DNA of 64,000 nt from assembly GCA_016793865.1 (NCBI GenBank), contig JAEULJ010000001.1, forward strand, positions 975,496 to 1,039,495. Direction: 5' to 3'. A model generated the notes under the pieces. The model searched no databases. It was not told the DNA's origin and saw only the letters and a program-made list of their open reading frames with translations. Numbering within the stretch: the stretch's first letter is position 1; every line of letters starts with the position of its first letter. Source of the DNA: Altererythrobacter sp. Its GTDB lineage: Bacteria > Pseudomonadota > Alphaproteobacteria > Sphingomonadales > Sphingomonadaceae. Position numbers and translations under genes: made by a program. Of this stretch, positions 16,910-25,562 are shown in pieces.

Positions 16910-17287
16910 TTATCGGGCGATCATCCGCCCCAGCGGCTCTCCGCCGAACAGGTGGACGTGGAGGTGCGGCACCTCCTGCCCGCCATGCCCGCCGACATTG
17001 GCCAGCAGGCGATAGCCCGGCTCCACCAGCCCCTTGGCGCGCGCAACCGCGCCCACGGCGCGCACGAATCCCGCGATTTCGGCATCGCTTGCCCGGGCCG
17101 AGAAATCATCCCAGCTCACATAGGCTCCGCGCGGGATCACCAGCGTGTGGACGGCGGCCTGCGGGTTGATATCCTCGAAGGCGACCGCCCACTCGTCCTC
17201 GTAGATGCGGTTCGAGGGGATTTCGCCGCGCAGGATCTTCGCGAAGATGTTCCCATCGTCATAGGGTTGGGTCGGGTCGATGGCCAT
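16910..17287 (-). CDS. HIT family protein (HinT-like)
   Basis: About 125 residues with the histidine-triad motif HLHVHLFGG near the C-terminus and FAKILRGEIPSNRIYEDE at the N-terminus. These are nucleotide hydrolases acting on adenosine phosphoramidates or related compounds. The ATG at 17287 overlaps the hisE stop by one base; a GTG at 17290 would overlap by four. Its place at the end of the his operon recurs in alphaproteobacteria, though no histidine-pathway role is known to me. A TTTGCC/GGCAAA hairpin (16892-16908) follows the stop. Confidence 0.93.
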   Translation of the reverse strand: MAIDPTQPYDDGNIFAKILRGEIPSNRIYEDEWAVAFEDINPQAAVHTLVIPRGAYVSWDDFSARASDAEIAGFVRAVGAVARAKGLVEPGYRLLANVGGHGGQEVPHLHVHLFGGEPLGRMIAR

Positions 17288-17601
17288 CACGCGCTCCTGC
17301 CGGCCTTCTCGGCGAGGCCGGAAGTGCCCTCGCGCCGTTCGAGTTCCGCCATCACGCGCTCCAGCGGCACGCCCTTGGCCGCGAGCAGCACGGTGAGGTG
17401 GAACAGCAGGTCCGCCGCCTCCCCCACCAGCGCATCGTCAGTGCCGTCGAGCGCCGCTACCAGCGTCTCGACCGCTTCTTCGCCCAGCTTGCGCGCGATA
17501 TGCGGCACGCCCCTGGCGGCGAGGGAGGCGACATAGCTTCCGGCCGGATCGGCGGCGAGGCGGGCGGAAACGGTGGCTTCGAGGCGGGTCAGCGCGTCCA
17601 T
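17287..17601 (-). CDS. hisE: Phosphoribosyl-ATP pyrophosphatase
   Basis: A 104-residue all-alpha enzyme (MazG-like fold) that removes pyrophosphate from phosphoribosyl-ATP in the second step of histidine synthesis. Marks: KLGEEAVETLVAAL and VGEAADLLFHLTVLLAAKG, whose acidic residues bind magnesium. The start MDALTRLE at 17601 fits the family; the frame is open upstream but that part is not conserved. Stand-alone HisE, not fused to HisI. Confidence 0.94.
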   Translation of the reverse strand: MDALTRLEATVSARLAADPAGSYVASLAARGVPHIARKLGEEAVETLVAALDGTDDALVGEAADLLFHLTVLLAAKGVPLERVMAELERREGTSGLAEKAGRSA

Positions 17602-17605
17602 CGCC

Positions 17606-18376
17606 TCACGCTCTCGCCGGAAGCCCGGCGGCGCGCAAGGCCGCATGCGCCTCGGCCACGCTGTGGTGCCCGAAATGGAAGATCGAGGCCGCCAGCACCG
17701 CGCTCGCATGGCCGCGCGTGACGCCCTCCACGAGGTGCCTGAGGCTGCCCACCCCGCCGCTTGCCACCACCGGCACGCTCACCGCGTCGGCGATGGCGCG
17801 GGTCAGCTCGACATCATAGCCGTCGCGGGTGCCGTCGGCGTCCATCGAGGTGACCAGCAGTTCGCCCGCGCCCAGCTCGGCCAGGCGGATGGCGTGGGCC
17901 ACCGCGTCGATCCCGGTCGGCTTGCGCCCGCCGTGGGTGAAAACCTCCCATCCGCGCACCGCCTCGCTCACCGCGGCGCGGGCATCAACGCTCGCCACCA
18001 CGCACTGGCTGCCGAAGCGCGCGGCGATCTCGCTCACCAGCTCGGGCCGGGCGACGGCGGCGGAATTGACCGCCACCTTGTCCGCCCCCGCCAGCAGCAG
18101 CGCGCGCGCATCCTCCACGCTGCGAACCCCGCCCCCCACGGTCAGCGGCATGAAGCACACCTCCGCCGTGCGCCTGACCACCTCGAGCAGCGTGCCGCGC
18201 TCTTCGTGGCTGGCCGAAATGTCGAGGAAGCACAGCTCGTCCGCGCCGGCCGCGTCATAGGCGCGCGCCTGTTCCACCGGATCGCCGGCATCGACCAGAT
18301 CGGTGAAGTTGACGCCCTTCACCACGCGGCCATCGGCGACGTCGAGGCAGGGGATGACGCGGATGCGGACCGTCAT
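17606..18376 (-). CDS. hisF: Imidazole glycerol phosphate synthase, cyclase subunit
   Basis: A 256-residue TIM barrel. With HisH it forms imidazole glycerol phosphate and AICAR. The N-terminal [20 protein letters not shown] contains the catalytic aspartate, the second lies in [16 protein letters not shown], and phosphate-binding loops are [13 protein letters not shown] and [16 protein letters not shown] at 18376. Ten bases separate it from hisA. Confidence 0.97.
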   Translation of the reverse strand: MTVRIRVIPCLDVADGRVVKGVNFTDLVDAGDPVEQARAYDAAGADELCFLDISASHEERGTLLEVVRRTAEVCFMPLTVGGGVRSVEDARALLLAGADKVAVNSAAVARPELVSEIAARFGSQCVVASVDARAAVSEAVRGWEVFTHGGRKPTGIDAVAHAIRLAELGAGELLVTSMDADGTRDGYDVELTRAIADAVSVPVVASGGVGSLRHLVEGVTRGHASAVLAASIFHFGHHSVAEAHAALRAAGLPARA

Positions 18377-18386
18377 GCCACCACCC

Positions 18387-19115
18387 TCACGCCCGGGCCG
18401 CCATCGCCAGCGCCGCCGCCAAATCCAGCCGCCCTTCAAAGAGCGCGCGCCCCGTGATGACCCCCTCGATCCCTTCCCGCGCGTGGAGCGAAAGCACGTG
18501 GATGTCGTCCAGCCCCTTCACCCCGCCGCTGGCGATCACCGGGAGCGTGGTGCGCCGCGCCAGGTCGAGCGTGGCATCGATGTTGCAGCCCTTCAGCATC
18601 CCGTCGCGGCCGATGTCGGTGAACAGCAGGCTGGCGACCCCGGCATCCTCGAAGCGGCGGGCGAGATCGTGAACCGGCACGTCGGACACCTCGGCCCAGC
18701 CTTCGGTGGCGACCATGCCGTCCTTCGCGTCCACCGCGACCACGATGCCGCCCTCCCATTCGCGCGCCATGTCGCGCACGAATTGCGGATCTTTCAGCGC
18801 CGCCGTGCCGATCACCACCCGCGCCACGCCGAGCTCGAACCAGCCCGCCACCGCTTCGGGCGTGCGGATGCCGCCGCCGAGTTGCACATGGCCGGGGAAG
18901 GCCGCCACGATCGCCTCCACCGCTGCGCGGTTGCGGCTCTCGCCCGCGAAGGCGCCGTCGAGATCGACGACATGGAGATGCCCGGCCCCCGCCTCGGCAA
19001 AGGCGAGCGCCTGCGCGGCCGGATCGTCGGCATAGACGGTGGCGCGCGCCATGTCCCCTTCGGCCAGGCGCACCACCTGCCCGTCCTTCAAGTCGATGGC
19101 GGGGAACACGATCAT
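18387..19115 (-). CDS. hisA: ProFAR isomerase
   Basis: A 242-residue TIM barrel that isomerises ProFAR to PRFAR in histidine synthesis. It shows [16 protein letters not shown] with the catalytic aspartate, [33 protein letters not shown] and the C-terminal [14 protein letters not shown] at 19115 overlaps the hisH stop; an ATG three codons upstream (19124) is equally possible. Confidence 0.97.
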   Translation of the reverse strand: MIVFPAIDLKDGQVVRLAEGDMARATVYADDPAAQALAFAEAGAGHLHVVDLDGAFAGESRNRAAVEAIVAAFPGHVQLGGGIRTPEAVAGWFELGVARVVIGTAALKDPQFVRDMAREWEGGIVVAVDAKDGMVATEGWAEVSDVPVHDLARRFEDAGVASLLFTDIGRDGMLKGCNIDATLDLARRTTLPVIASGGVKGLDDIHVLSLHAREGIEGVITGRALFEGRLDLAAALAMAARA

Positions 19116-19738
19116 GGCCGCCATGCCAGGAACCTTTCCAGCAGCGCGAGGCCATAGGCCTGGCTCTTCTCGGGATGGAATTGCACGCCCAGCATATTGG
19201 CCCGCCCGACCGCGGCGACGAGCCCGCCGCCGTGATCGGTCATCGCCAGCACATCCTCGTGATGGCGCGGCTTGAAGTGATAGGAATGGAGGAAATAGGC
19301 CTCCCCCCCGTCCACCACTGCATGGTCGCGCGCATGGGGCAGGGGGGCGACGTCGTTCCAGCCCATATGCGGCACCTTCACAGTCCGGTCGGCGGGCTCG
19401 ATCAGGCGCACCGTGCCCGCGATCCAGCCCAGCCCGGGCGTCTCGCCATGTTCCAGCCCCGTGGTCGCCAGGAGCTGCATCCCAACGCATACGCCCAGGA
19501 ACGGCGCCCCGCCCACGAACACCCGCTCGTGCATCGCCTCGACTGCGCCGGGAATCGCGCGCAGCCCCTCGGCGCAGGCGCGGAAGGAACCGACACCGGG
19601 CAGCACGATGCGGTCCGCGGCGCGCAGCACGTCGGGATCGGCGGTGGCGTGCACCTGCGCGCCCACCTTGCGCAGCGCGTTCTCGACCGAATGGAGATTG
19701 CCCGCGCCGTAATCGACGAGGGCGACGACCTCACCCAC
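19112..19738 (-). CDS. hisH: Imidazole glycerol phosphate synthase, glutaminase subunit
   Basis: A 208-residue class I glutamine amidotransferase that feeds ammonia to HisF. The nucleophile elbow is [10 protein letters not shown]; the later HSYHFKP and [10 protein letters not shown] supply the His and Glu of the triad. Start is GTG at 19738, overlapping the hisB stop by eight bases. Confidence 0.97.
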   Translation of the reverse strand: MGEVVALVDYGAGNLHSVENALRKVGAQVHATADPDVLRAADRIVLPGVGSFRACAEGLRAIPGAVEAMHERVFVGGAPFLGVCVGMQLLATTGLEHGETPGLGWIAGTVRLIEPADRTVKVPHMGWNDVAPLPHARDHAVVDGGEAYFLHSYHFKPRHHEDVLAMTDHGGGLVAAVGRANMLGVQFHPEKSQAYGLALLERFLAWRP

Positions 19739-20324
19739 CGAGTTGTCCCTTGGTGCTGGGGATCGCGCCCTGCTTGCGCGGGTCGATGGCCACCGCTGCG
19801 CGCATCGCTCGGGCGAAGGCCTTGTACAGCGCCTCGCAGATGTGGTGGTTGTTGGTGCCGTACAGCACCTCGGCGTGGAGCGTCAGCCCGGCCGCCTGGC
19901 CGACCGACTGGAACCAGTGCTCGATCAGCTCGGTGTCCCATTCGCCGAGCTTTTCCTGCGTGAACGCGGCCTTCCACACCAGATAGGGCCGGCCCGAAAT
20001 GTCGAGCGCGACCCGGGCCAGCGTCTCGTCCATCGGGGCATGGGCCTCGCCGTAGCGGGCGATCCCGCCCTTGTCGCCCAGCGCCTGCGCGATCGCCTGG
20101 CCCAGGGCCAGGGCGCTGTCCTCGGTGGTGTGGTGCTGGTCCACGTGCAGGTCGCCCTCCACCCGCATCGTCACGTCGATCAGCGAGTGGCGGCTGAACT
20201 GCTCGGTCATGTGATCGAGAAAGCCGATCCCCGTGTCGATGGCATAGGCCCCGGTCCCGTCGAGATCGACCTCGACCAGGATGCGGGTCTCCGCGGTGTT
20301 GCGCTCTATCCGTCCGCTTCGCAT
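19731..20324 (-). CDS. hisB: Imidazoleglycerol-phosphate dehydratase
   Basis: A 197-residue mono-functional dehydratase (no phosphatase domain). Manganese-binding motifs [31 protein letters not shown] and [18 protein letters not shown] are present. First gene of the hisBHAFE-HIT operon; the start ATG at 20324 lies 82 bp from the divergent sspB start. Confidence 0.97.
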   Translation of the reverse strand: MRSGRIERNTAETRILVEVDLDGTGAYAIDTGIGFLDHMTEQFSRHSLIDVTMRVEGDLHVDQHHTTEDSALALGQAIAQALGDKGGIARYGEAHAPMDETLARVALDISGRPYLVWKAAFTQEKLGEWDTELIEHWFQSVGQAAGLTLHAEVLYGTNNHHICEALYKAFARAMRAAVAIDPRKQGAIPSTKGQLGG

Positions 20325-20406
20325 CCCCGTGCGCTACACGGGGCGGCAAGGGCGGCACAAGCATTCTCGCTTGACCGGGGAGCAGCGCAGCTTCACCTAG
20401 CCGGCG

Positions 20407-20919
20407 ATGAGCGACGAGACGCCCGACAGCCTGATCCCCTATGATGCCATCGTCCAGGAGGCGCTGCGCGCGGTGGTCGGCCGCGTGCTGGGCGAGATCG
20501 TGGCCGGCGGCAGCGAGCTGCCGGGCAACCACCATTTCTACATCACCTTCAAGACTCACGCCCCCGGCGTCTCCATCCCCAAGACGCTGCGCGAGCGTTT
20601 CCCGGACGAGATGACCATCGTGCTCCAGAACAAGTTCTGGGATCTGAAGGTGGCGGAAGATCATTTCGGCGTCGGTCTCAGCTTCAACCAGATCCCGGCC
20701 GCGCTGGTGATTCCCTATGCGGCGATCACCCAGTTCGTGGACCCGGCGGTGGATTTCGGGCTCCAGTTCCAGGCCACCGTGGCCGACATGGCCCCCACGC
20801 CGACAGAAGACCCGGACAATGATTCCGGCACCCAGTCGGGGGAACAGGGCGCGCCGGGCGGGGTTGTCGCGGATGACGGCAGCAATGTCGTGACCGTGGA
20901 TTTCGGCCGCAAGAAATAG
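20407..20919 (+). CDS. sspB: SspB-type ClpXP adaptor
   Basis: A 170-residue protein of the stringent-starvation-protein B family, which delivers ssrA-tagged proteins to ClpXP. The N-terminal fold with HHFYITFKTHAPGVSIPKTL, LRERFPDEMTIVLQ and the SFNQIPAALVIPYAAITQFVDP segment match alphaproteobacterial SspB. An acidic, disordered C-terminal tail of about 45 residues ends in a short segment (NVVTVDFGRKK) resembling the ClpX-binding tail. Confidence 0.88.
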   Translation: MSDETPDSLIPYDAIVQEALRAVVGRVLGEIVAGGSELPGNHHFYITFKTHAPGVSIPKTLRERFPDEMTIVLQNKFWDLKVAEDHFGVGLSFNQIPAALVIPYAAITQFVDPAVDFGLQFQATVADMAPTPTEDPDNDSGTQSGEQGAPGGVVADDGSNVVTVDFGRKK

Positions 20920-20952
20920 CCCGTCGCGGCCCGGGCGGAGCAAGGGGGCGCG

Positions 20953-21393
20953 ATGGCCAGGCGGAAGACGGGCAAGGACGGGCTGTTCGCCGGGGTGGCG
21001 CGGCGGCCGTCGCACCGGCCCGGCCGGGCGCCGGTGCAGCCATCGGGCGGCATCCCGGGACCGAGCGAGAACCAGGCCACCAATTTCCTGCTTGCCGACA
21101 TCGTGATCCGGGCCGGTAGCTACATCGTCCGGCGCGGGGTGGAAAAGCGCCTGCTCGCCAACCGTTACGGCAAGCAAAGCGCGCGCGAGATCGTGCGCAA
21201 CAAGACGCTGGGGCAGACGCTGGTCTCGCAGGCGCTGGCCCGGATTGCCACGCGCAGCACGCCCGGCGCCATCGTGGTCGGCTGCGGGGCGCTGGCCAAG
21301 GCGCTGTTCGACCGTCGCCGCAGCCGTCTAGCGGCGCGCATCGAAGGCGACCGCGCGATGCTCGAACAGGCGCGCGACGAACAGGCCCCTTGA
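20953..21393 (+). CDS. Hypothetical protein
   Basis: A 146-residue protein of unknown function. A basic, Pro/Gly-rich N-terminus (about residues 1-40) precedes helices with RAGSYIVRRGVEKRLLANRY and LGQTLVSQALARIATRSTPG. A short hydrophobic segment (GAIVVGCGALAKALFD) and a basic amphipathic tail follow. It lies between sspB and gmk on the same strand, with spacings that allow a shared transcript. No membrane helix is convincing. Confidence 0.7.
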   Translation: MARRKTGKDGLFAGVARRPSHRPGRAPVQPSGGIPGPSENQATNFLLADIVIRAGSYIVRRGVEKRLLANRYGKQSAREIVRNKTLGQTLVSQALARIATRSTPGAIVVGCGALAKALFDRRRSRLAARIEGDRAMLEQARDEQAP

Positions 21394-21424
21394 TTTGGCG
21401 CCTGCTTTCGCCGCACAGGCGCCC

Positions 21425-22105
21425 ATGGCCCCCGCCGATTCCACCCCCGCCGATGCTCATGGCGTGGAAGTGCCCGTGAAGGCCCAGCTCGCCCGCCGCG
21501 GCTTGCTGTTCATCCTCTCCTCGCCCTCGGGCGCAGGCAAGACCACCATCAGCCGGATGCTCCTCGCCGCCGATGGTGAAATCAGGCTTTCGGTCAGCGT
21601 GACCACCCGCCTGCCGCGCCCGGGCGAGATCGACGGCGTCCATTATCATTTCTGCGACGATGCCGCCTTCGACCGCATGGTGGCCGAGGATGATTTCTAC
21701 GAGTGGGCGCATGTCTTCGGCCATCGCTACGGCACGCCCAAGGGCCGCATCCGCGCCGCGCTGAAGGAAGGGCAGGATTTCCTCTTCGACATCGACTGGC
21801 AGGGCACGCAGCAGCTCTACCAGAAGGACCAGCAGGACGTGGTCCGCGTGTTCATCCTGCCGCCCAGCATCGCCGAACTGCGCCGCCGGCTCGAGACCCG
21901 CGCCACCGACGAAGGCTCGGTGATCGACGCCCGGATGGAGCGCGCCCGCGCGGAGATCAGCCATTGGGACGCCTATGACTATGTCGTCATCAACGAGGAT
22001 GTGGACGCCTGCTTCGCCAAGGTCCGCGAAATCCTCCATGCCGAGCGGTTGAAGCGCCAGCGCCAGACCGGACTGATCGCCTTCGTGCGCGAACTGATGG
22101 GCTGA
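21425..22105 (+). CDS. gmk: Guanylate kinase
   Basis: A 226-residue kinase converting GMP to GDP with ATP. P-loop: LSSPSGAGKTTI. GMP-binding residues lie in VSVTTRLPRPGEIDGVHYHF and FYEWAHVFGHRYGTPK; the DFLFDIDWQGTQQL and DYVVINEDVDACF segments complete the family pattern. It has about 20 extra residues at the N-terminus. Start ATG at 21425; a later start just before the core is possible. Confidence 0.96.
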   Translation: MAPADSTPADAHGVEVPVKAQLARRGLLFILSSPSGAGKTTISRMLLAADGEIRLSVSVTTRLPRPGEIDGVHYHFCDDAAFDRMVAEDDFYEWAHVFGHRYGTPKGRIRAALKEGQDFLFDIDWQGTQQLYQKDQQDVVRVFILPPSIAELRRRLETRATDEGSVIDARMERARAEISHWDAYDYVVINEDVDACFAKVREILHAERLKRQRQTGLIAFVRELMG

Positions 22106-22110
22106 GCCGC

Positions 22111-22731
22111 GTGGCGGGCAGGCGCAAATCGCCGGACCGGCGCGCGCTGGAGAAGGCCGCCGACCGCTCGGGCCCCGTCGCCCGGTACGACCTCGCCGTG
22201 GTCGCCGCTGCCGAACCGTTCAGCGATCATCCGGCGGTCAAGGTGGTGGGCGCTGCCTCAGAACTGGCCGATCAGCCGCCGCTGGTGACCGCGTCGGCGC
22301 TGGTGCTGGTTGCGGGGCTGGTGACGCGGCGCCCCGCGCTGGCGCGCGCCGGGGCGCGGATGCTGGCCGCCCACGGGCTGGCGACGCTGGCCAAGACGAT
22401 CGTCAAGGACCGCATCGACCGGACGCGTCCCCAGAAAGTGGCCGAGGACGGCGAGCACCGGGCCGAGCCGGGCCGCAGCAAGGCGGGCGAGCGCCGCTCC
22501 TTCCCTTCCGGCCACAGCGCCGGCGCCTTTGCCGTGGCTCGGGCGGTGACGCGCGAATATCCCGGCGCCGTGCCGGTCGCGCTGCCGGCGGCGGCGCTCG
22601 CCTCCGCGATCCAGGTGCCGCGCCAGAAGCATTTCCCCAGCGATGTGGTGGTGGGCGTGGCCATCGGGCTGGCGGCCGAGGCGCTGGTCGATCTCGCGGC
22701 GCGTCGGTTGTCCCAGCGACTGAAGCGCTAG
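22111..22731 (+). CDS. PAP2 family phosphatase
   Basis: A 206-residue membrane-linked phosphatase of the PAP2 superfamily. The three phosphatase motifs are visible: KDRIDRTRP, SFPSGHSAGAF and RQKHFPSDVVVGVAIG. Hydrophobic segments (LVTASALVLVAGLVT, VVVGVAIGLAAEALVDL) fit membrane insertion. Likely substrates are undecaprenyl pyrophosphate or phosphatidic acid; which one cannot be told. GTG start six bases after the gmk stop; its own stop overlaps that of the convergent cyclophilin gene by three bases. Confidence 0.87.
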   Translation: MAGRRKSPDRRALEKAADRSGPVARYDLAVVAAAEPFSDHPAVKVVGAASELADQPPLVTASALVLVAGLVTRRPALARAGARMLAAHGLATLAKTIVKDRIDRTRPQKVAEDGEHRAEPGRSKAGERRSFPSGHSAGAFAVARAVTREYPGAVPVALPAAALASAIQVPRQKHFPSDVVVGVAIGLAAEALVDLAARRLSQRLKR

Positions 22732-23786
22732 GGCGCGCGCCGCACCGGCACCGGGATGTTGCAGATGTCCGCTCCGCCCGCCGGCACGTTGAAGAACGGA
22801 TCGCGCCGGTTCGCGCGCCCGTCGGCATAGCGGGCGAAACTTTCGCTCTCTGTGCCGAGATACTGGAAGCGCGGCTGTTCGGCGGCCGGAACCGCGCTGA
22901 CGAGGCGGATCGAGACGATCGGGACGCGCTGCTCCGCCCTTTCGTAGAACCCCAGCGCCCCGCTGCCGCGCGGCAGGCTGGAAAGATGCTCGATCCCCTC
23001 CACCACGCGCCCGACCAGCGCGATATTGCGGTCCAGATGCCGCGGCGCGTGCCCGATCACGGTGTAAAGCTCCGCGCCCGAGCCGGTGTCCGGCGCCAGG
23101 TCGCGCCCGACACCGACCATGCCGTAGCAGTGGACGGGCCAAGCGATCGTGGTGTTCGGATTCTCCTGCGCGCTCCAAATCCCCATCGCCAATGGCCACC
23201 CCTGCCAAAACAGGCCGGCGATGGCATAGGGATCGCGGACAAGGCTTGTCTGCAAGCCGATGAACTGGTGGCTGATCGCCTTTCGTAAGGGCAAATTGGC
23301 AAAAGCAGCTACGCTGCTTTGATCGAGGTAGGTCGTACCCAGATCGGCGGTGTATTCGCTAGCAGACACCGCATTCAGACCGCTCGGCACCGCCTTCGCC
23401 TTCGCCTTGTCCTCTGCCTCCGCATCGCCCCATTGCACGACGTAATTGTCCTGCACGCGGTTGATGCTCAGCCCGTCCCACCAGTGCGCGGCGGCGAGCT
23501 TGCGGATGTTGCCGACCCAGCCTTGCGAGAACGGCGACGGCATGAGCTGGATGATCGCCTGGCGCGGCTTGCCGTCGCGGTCGGGCGCCAGCGTCATCAC
23601 CAGCAGGTCCGCCGGCGCGATCGCGACCCAGTCCTTCGCCGGCGCCGCGACCACGATCTCGCCGGGCGAGGGCGTTGGCGTTCGTGATTGCGCTACCGCT
23701 TCGCTGGCCGAGTGCGCGGGCTGCTCCTGCGCGGACAGGGGCAAGGCGAGGGCGAAGCCGGCGGCAAGCGTGTGGATCATTCTCAT
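22728..23786 (-). CDS. Secreted cyclophilin-type peptidyl-prolyl isomerase
   Basis: A 352-residue protein with a signal peptide (MRMIHTLAAGFALALPLSAQ) and a cyclophilin-like barrel: IIQLMPSPFSQGWVGNIRKL, WWDGLSINRVQDNYVVQWGD and the C-terminal LDRNIALVGRVVEGIEHLSS. It should assist folding of envelope proteins. It is about twice the usual length for a bacterial cyclophilin because of insertions and a C-terminal extension with cysteine-containing DICNIPVPV. Several canonical active-site positions look altered, so activity is less certain than fold. Confidence 0.85.
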   Translation of the reverse strand: MRMIHTLAAGFALALPLSAQEQPAHSASEAVAQSRTPTPSPGEIVVAAPAKDWVAIAPADLLVMTLAPDRDGKPRQAIIQLMPSPFSQGWVGNIRKLAAAHWWDGLSINRVQDNYVVQWGDAEAEDKAKAKAVPSGLNAVSASEYTADLGTTYLDQSSVAAFANLPLRKAISHQFIGLQTSLVRDPYAIAGLFWQGWPLAMGIWSAQENPNTTIAWPVHCYGMVGVGRDLAPDTGSGAELYTVIGHAPRHLDRNIALVGRVVEGIEHLSSLPRGSGALGFYERAEQRVPIVSIRLVSAVPAAEQPRFQYLGTESESFARYADGRANRRDPFFNVPAGGADICNIPVPVRRAP

Positions 23787-23932
23787 GGCCCGCGTTGTGC
23801 CGCGAAGCGCACGATACGAAAAGACCCCTCACGGCATGGGCACAGGGCACAGGGCACAGGGCATGGCGATGCGGATGCCTTGCGCGCTCACCCGTGCGCC
23901 GCTAGGGCCGCGCGCCTAGCCAGCAGGCATGC

Positions 23933-24023
23933 GGAGCGGTGGCCGAGTGGTCGAAGGCGCACGCCTGGAAAGTGTGTATGGGTCAAAAGCCCATCGTGGG
24001 TTCGAATCCCACCCGCTCCGCCA
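23933..24023 (+). tRNA. tRNA-Ser (anticodon GGA)
   Basis: Acceptor GGAGCGG (23933-23939) pairs with CCGCTCC (24013-24019), followed by discriminator G and an encoded CCA. The anticodon arm CACGC-CTGGAAA-GTGTG gives GGA. A long variable arm (ATGGG/CCCAT stem) and the GTTCGAA T-loop are as expected for serine. The accessory region starts right after it, so its 3' end is a likely integration site. Confidence 0.97.
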
Positions 24024-24130
24024 CGCAGTCTAAGCTATTGTTTTCGAATAATAGAGAGCGTCGGAAAGCCCGCAGTTCTGCGCCGTTTCAAGGCTAGAAG
24101 CAGTGCGGGAGAAGCGCTTATGTCGCCAAG

Positions 24131-24397
24131 GTGACGGGGGATTTGGGCCTTTTCTCTGGCGGGCATTTCGGTGCACTGGTTTTTGCCGGCAGGCGGCGCC
24201 AGTGCTTGCAATCAGTTCGGCTCGAAGAAGCGGCGCTGCTCGGCCCAGGCTATCCGAACCCCGACTTCGAGCGCTTCAACTACACGATCACGTATCTCCA
24301 CGGCGTCGATGGCGCCGAAGGCGATCTGGTCGAGGGTGAAACCATCATGGTCAAGAATGGGATGGTCTTCAATGTCCGCCGCTCTGATAAGTCTTGA
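24131..24397 (+). CDS. Small ubiquitin-like (beta-grasp) protein, start uncertain
   Basis: Up to 88 residues. The conserved part is the last 45 or so: RFNYTITYLHGVDGAEGDLV, VEGETIMVKNGMVFNVRRSD and the terminal KS. From memory this matches small Ubl proteins encoded before DUF6791-ThiF and DUF6527 genes. It is the predicted modifier adenylated by the next gene product. It ends in Ser, with no di-glycine. No ATG is in frame: GTG at 24131 or TTG at 24206 are candidates, and the first 40 codons look non-conserved. It overlaps the next gene by 26 bp. Ubl assignment comes from sequence pattern plus neighbours. Confidence 0.7.
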   Translation: MTGDLGLFSGGHFGALVFAGRRRQCLQSVRLEEAALLGPGYPNPDFERFNYTITYLHGVDGAEGDLVEGETIMVKNGMVFNVRRSDKS

Positions 24398-25562
24398 TCC
24401 CCACCTGAAGCGCCTCGCCGACGAGGGCTTCGAGATCGAGGTCGCCAACACCCATCTGGTGGTCCGCAGCGTCCCATACGTCGCCACAGACCGGACGCTG
24501 GCCAGGGGCGTCCTCACGTGTGCGCTGTCGATCGACGCTGCCACTGGCATGACGTCGTTGCCGCAGGCGGACCACACTATGTTCTTCGCGGGGACGCCAT
24601 GTCATCGCGACGGCACCCTCATGTCGAACATCATCGCCAGCTCGGGGAGTCAGCGGTTCGGGGAGATCGATGTCGATCACTACCTGTCGTCGAAACCCGA
24701 GGTCACGCAACGTTACGAGAACGTCTATGACAAGGTGGTCGCCTACGAACGGCTGATCGGGGGCGCCGCGCGCTCGCTCGACAAGTCCGCCAACGCGCGC
24801 ACCTATGCGCGCGGCATGGCTGCGAACGACGATAGTCCGTTCGCGATCCCCGATTCAGCGTCTGCCCGCTACCGGATCGGCAAGGTGAACCGGAAGCTGA
24901 TGGGAAGGGTCGCCATCATCGGGCTCGGCGGCACGGGGTCCTACCTGCTCGACCTTCTCGCGAAGACGTGGGTGACGGAGATCCACCTCTACGACGGCGA
25001 CCAGCTTCTGAATCACAATCTCTTCCGGTCGCCCGGGTCGCCCGAGCCGGCGCTGCTCAAGGAGTTCCCGCTGAAGGTGAACTACTATGCGCAGACCTAT
25101 GCCCGAATTCACGCGGGGATCACCCCGCATCCCGTGCGAGTGACGCGGGACAATGTCTACGAGCTCGCCGGGTTCGACTTCGTGTTCGTGTGCGTCGACA
25201 AGGGATCGTCCCGGCGGGCCATTGCCGAGGGGCTGCATCAGCTGGGGATCCCGTTCGTCGATACCGGTATCGGGGTCGGACTGGAGGAGGACTGTCTCGA
25301 CGGCTGCGCCCGTGCCACCTTCGTCCGGCCGGGAACCGATTGGGCTGACGTCGAGCGTCTACTGCCCTTCGGCGACGACGACGAGGAGGAGGACGAACTC
25401 TACCGCACGGATATCCAGATCGCCGCCGTGAACTCGCTGAACGCAATCATGGCGGTGATGCGCTGGAAGCGATGGGCGAACTACTTCCGCGACGAGCGGG
25501 GCGAGACGAACTCGGTCTACATGATCGAGGGCAACAGCATCTCGAATCGGGTGGCCAAATGA
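24372..25562 (+). CDS. E1-like DUF6791-ThiF protein
   Basis: A 396-residue protein. Residues 1-150 match DUF6791 (FEIEVANTHLVVRSVPYV, MFFAGTPCHRDGTLMSNI, VDHYLSSKP). The rest is a ThiF/E1 adenylation domain: VAIIGLGGTGSYLLDLLAKT for ATP, LYDGDQLLNHNLFRSPG holding the aspartate and arginine of E1 enzymes, and FVFVCVDKGSSRR. The predicted reaction is adenylation of the upstream Ubl C-terminus. Candidate catalytic cysteines are in EEDCLDGCAR and GTPCHRD; no CxxC zinc pairs are seen. No separate E2 is encoded, so DUF6791 may take that role (inference). Its stop overlaps the next start (ATGA). Confidence 0.9.
   Translation: MSAALISLDPHLKRLADEGFEIEVANTHLVVRSVPYVATDRTLARGVLTCALSIDAATGMTSLPQADHTMFFAGTPCHRDGTLMSNIIASSGSQRFGEIDVDHYLSSKPEVTQRYENVYDKVVAYERLIGGAARSLDKSANARTYARGMAANDDSPFAIPDSASARYRIGKVNRKLMGRVAIIGLGGTGSYLLDLLAKTWVTEIHLYDGDQLLNHNLFRSPGSPEPALLKEFPLKVNYYAQTYARIHAGITPHPVRVTRDNVYELAGFDFVFVCVDKGSSRRAIAEGLHQLGIPFVDTGIGVGLEEDCLDGCARATFVRPGTDWADVERLLPFGDDDEEEDELYRTDIQIAAVNSLNAIMAVMRWKRWANYFRDERGETNSVYMIEGNSISNRVAK

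Noticed and set aside
23838-23864. Seven-base GGGCACA tandem repeat before the cyclophilin gene
   Set aside because: Only three and a half copies in an intergenic stretch; likely simple slippage and no sign of CRISPR-like spacing.
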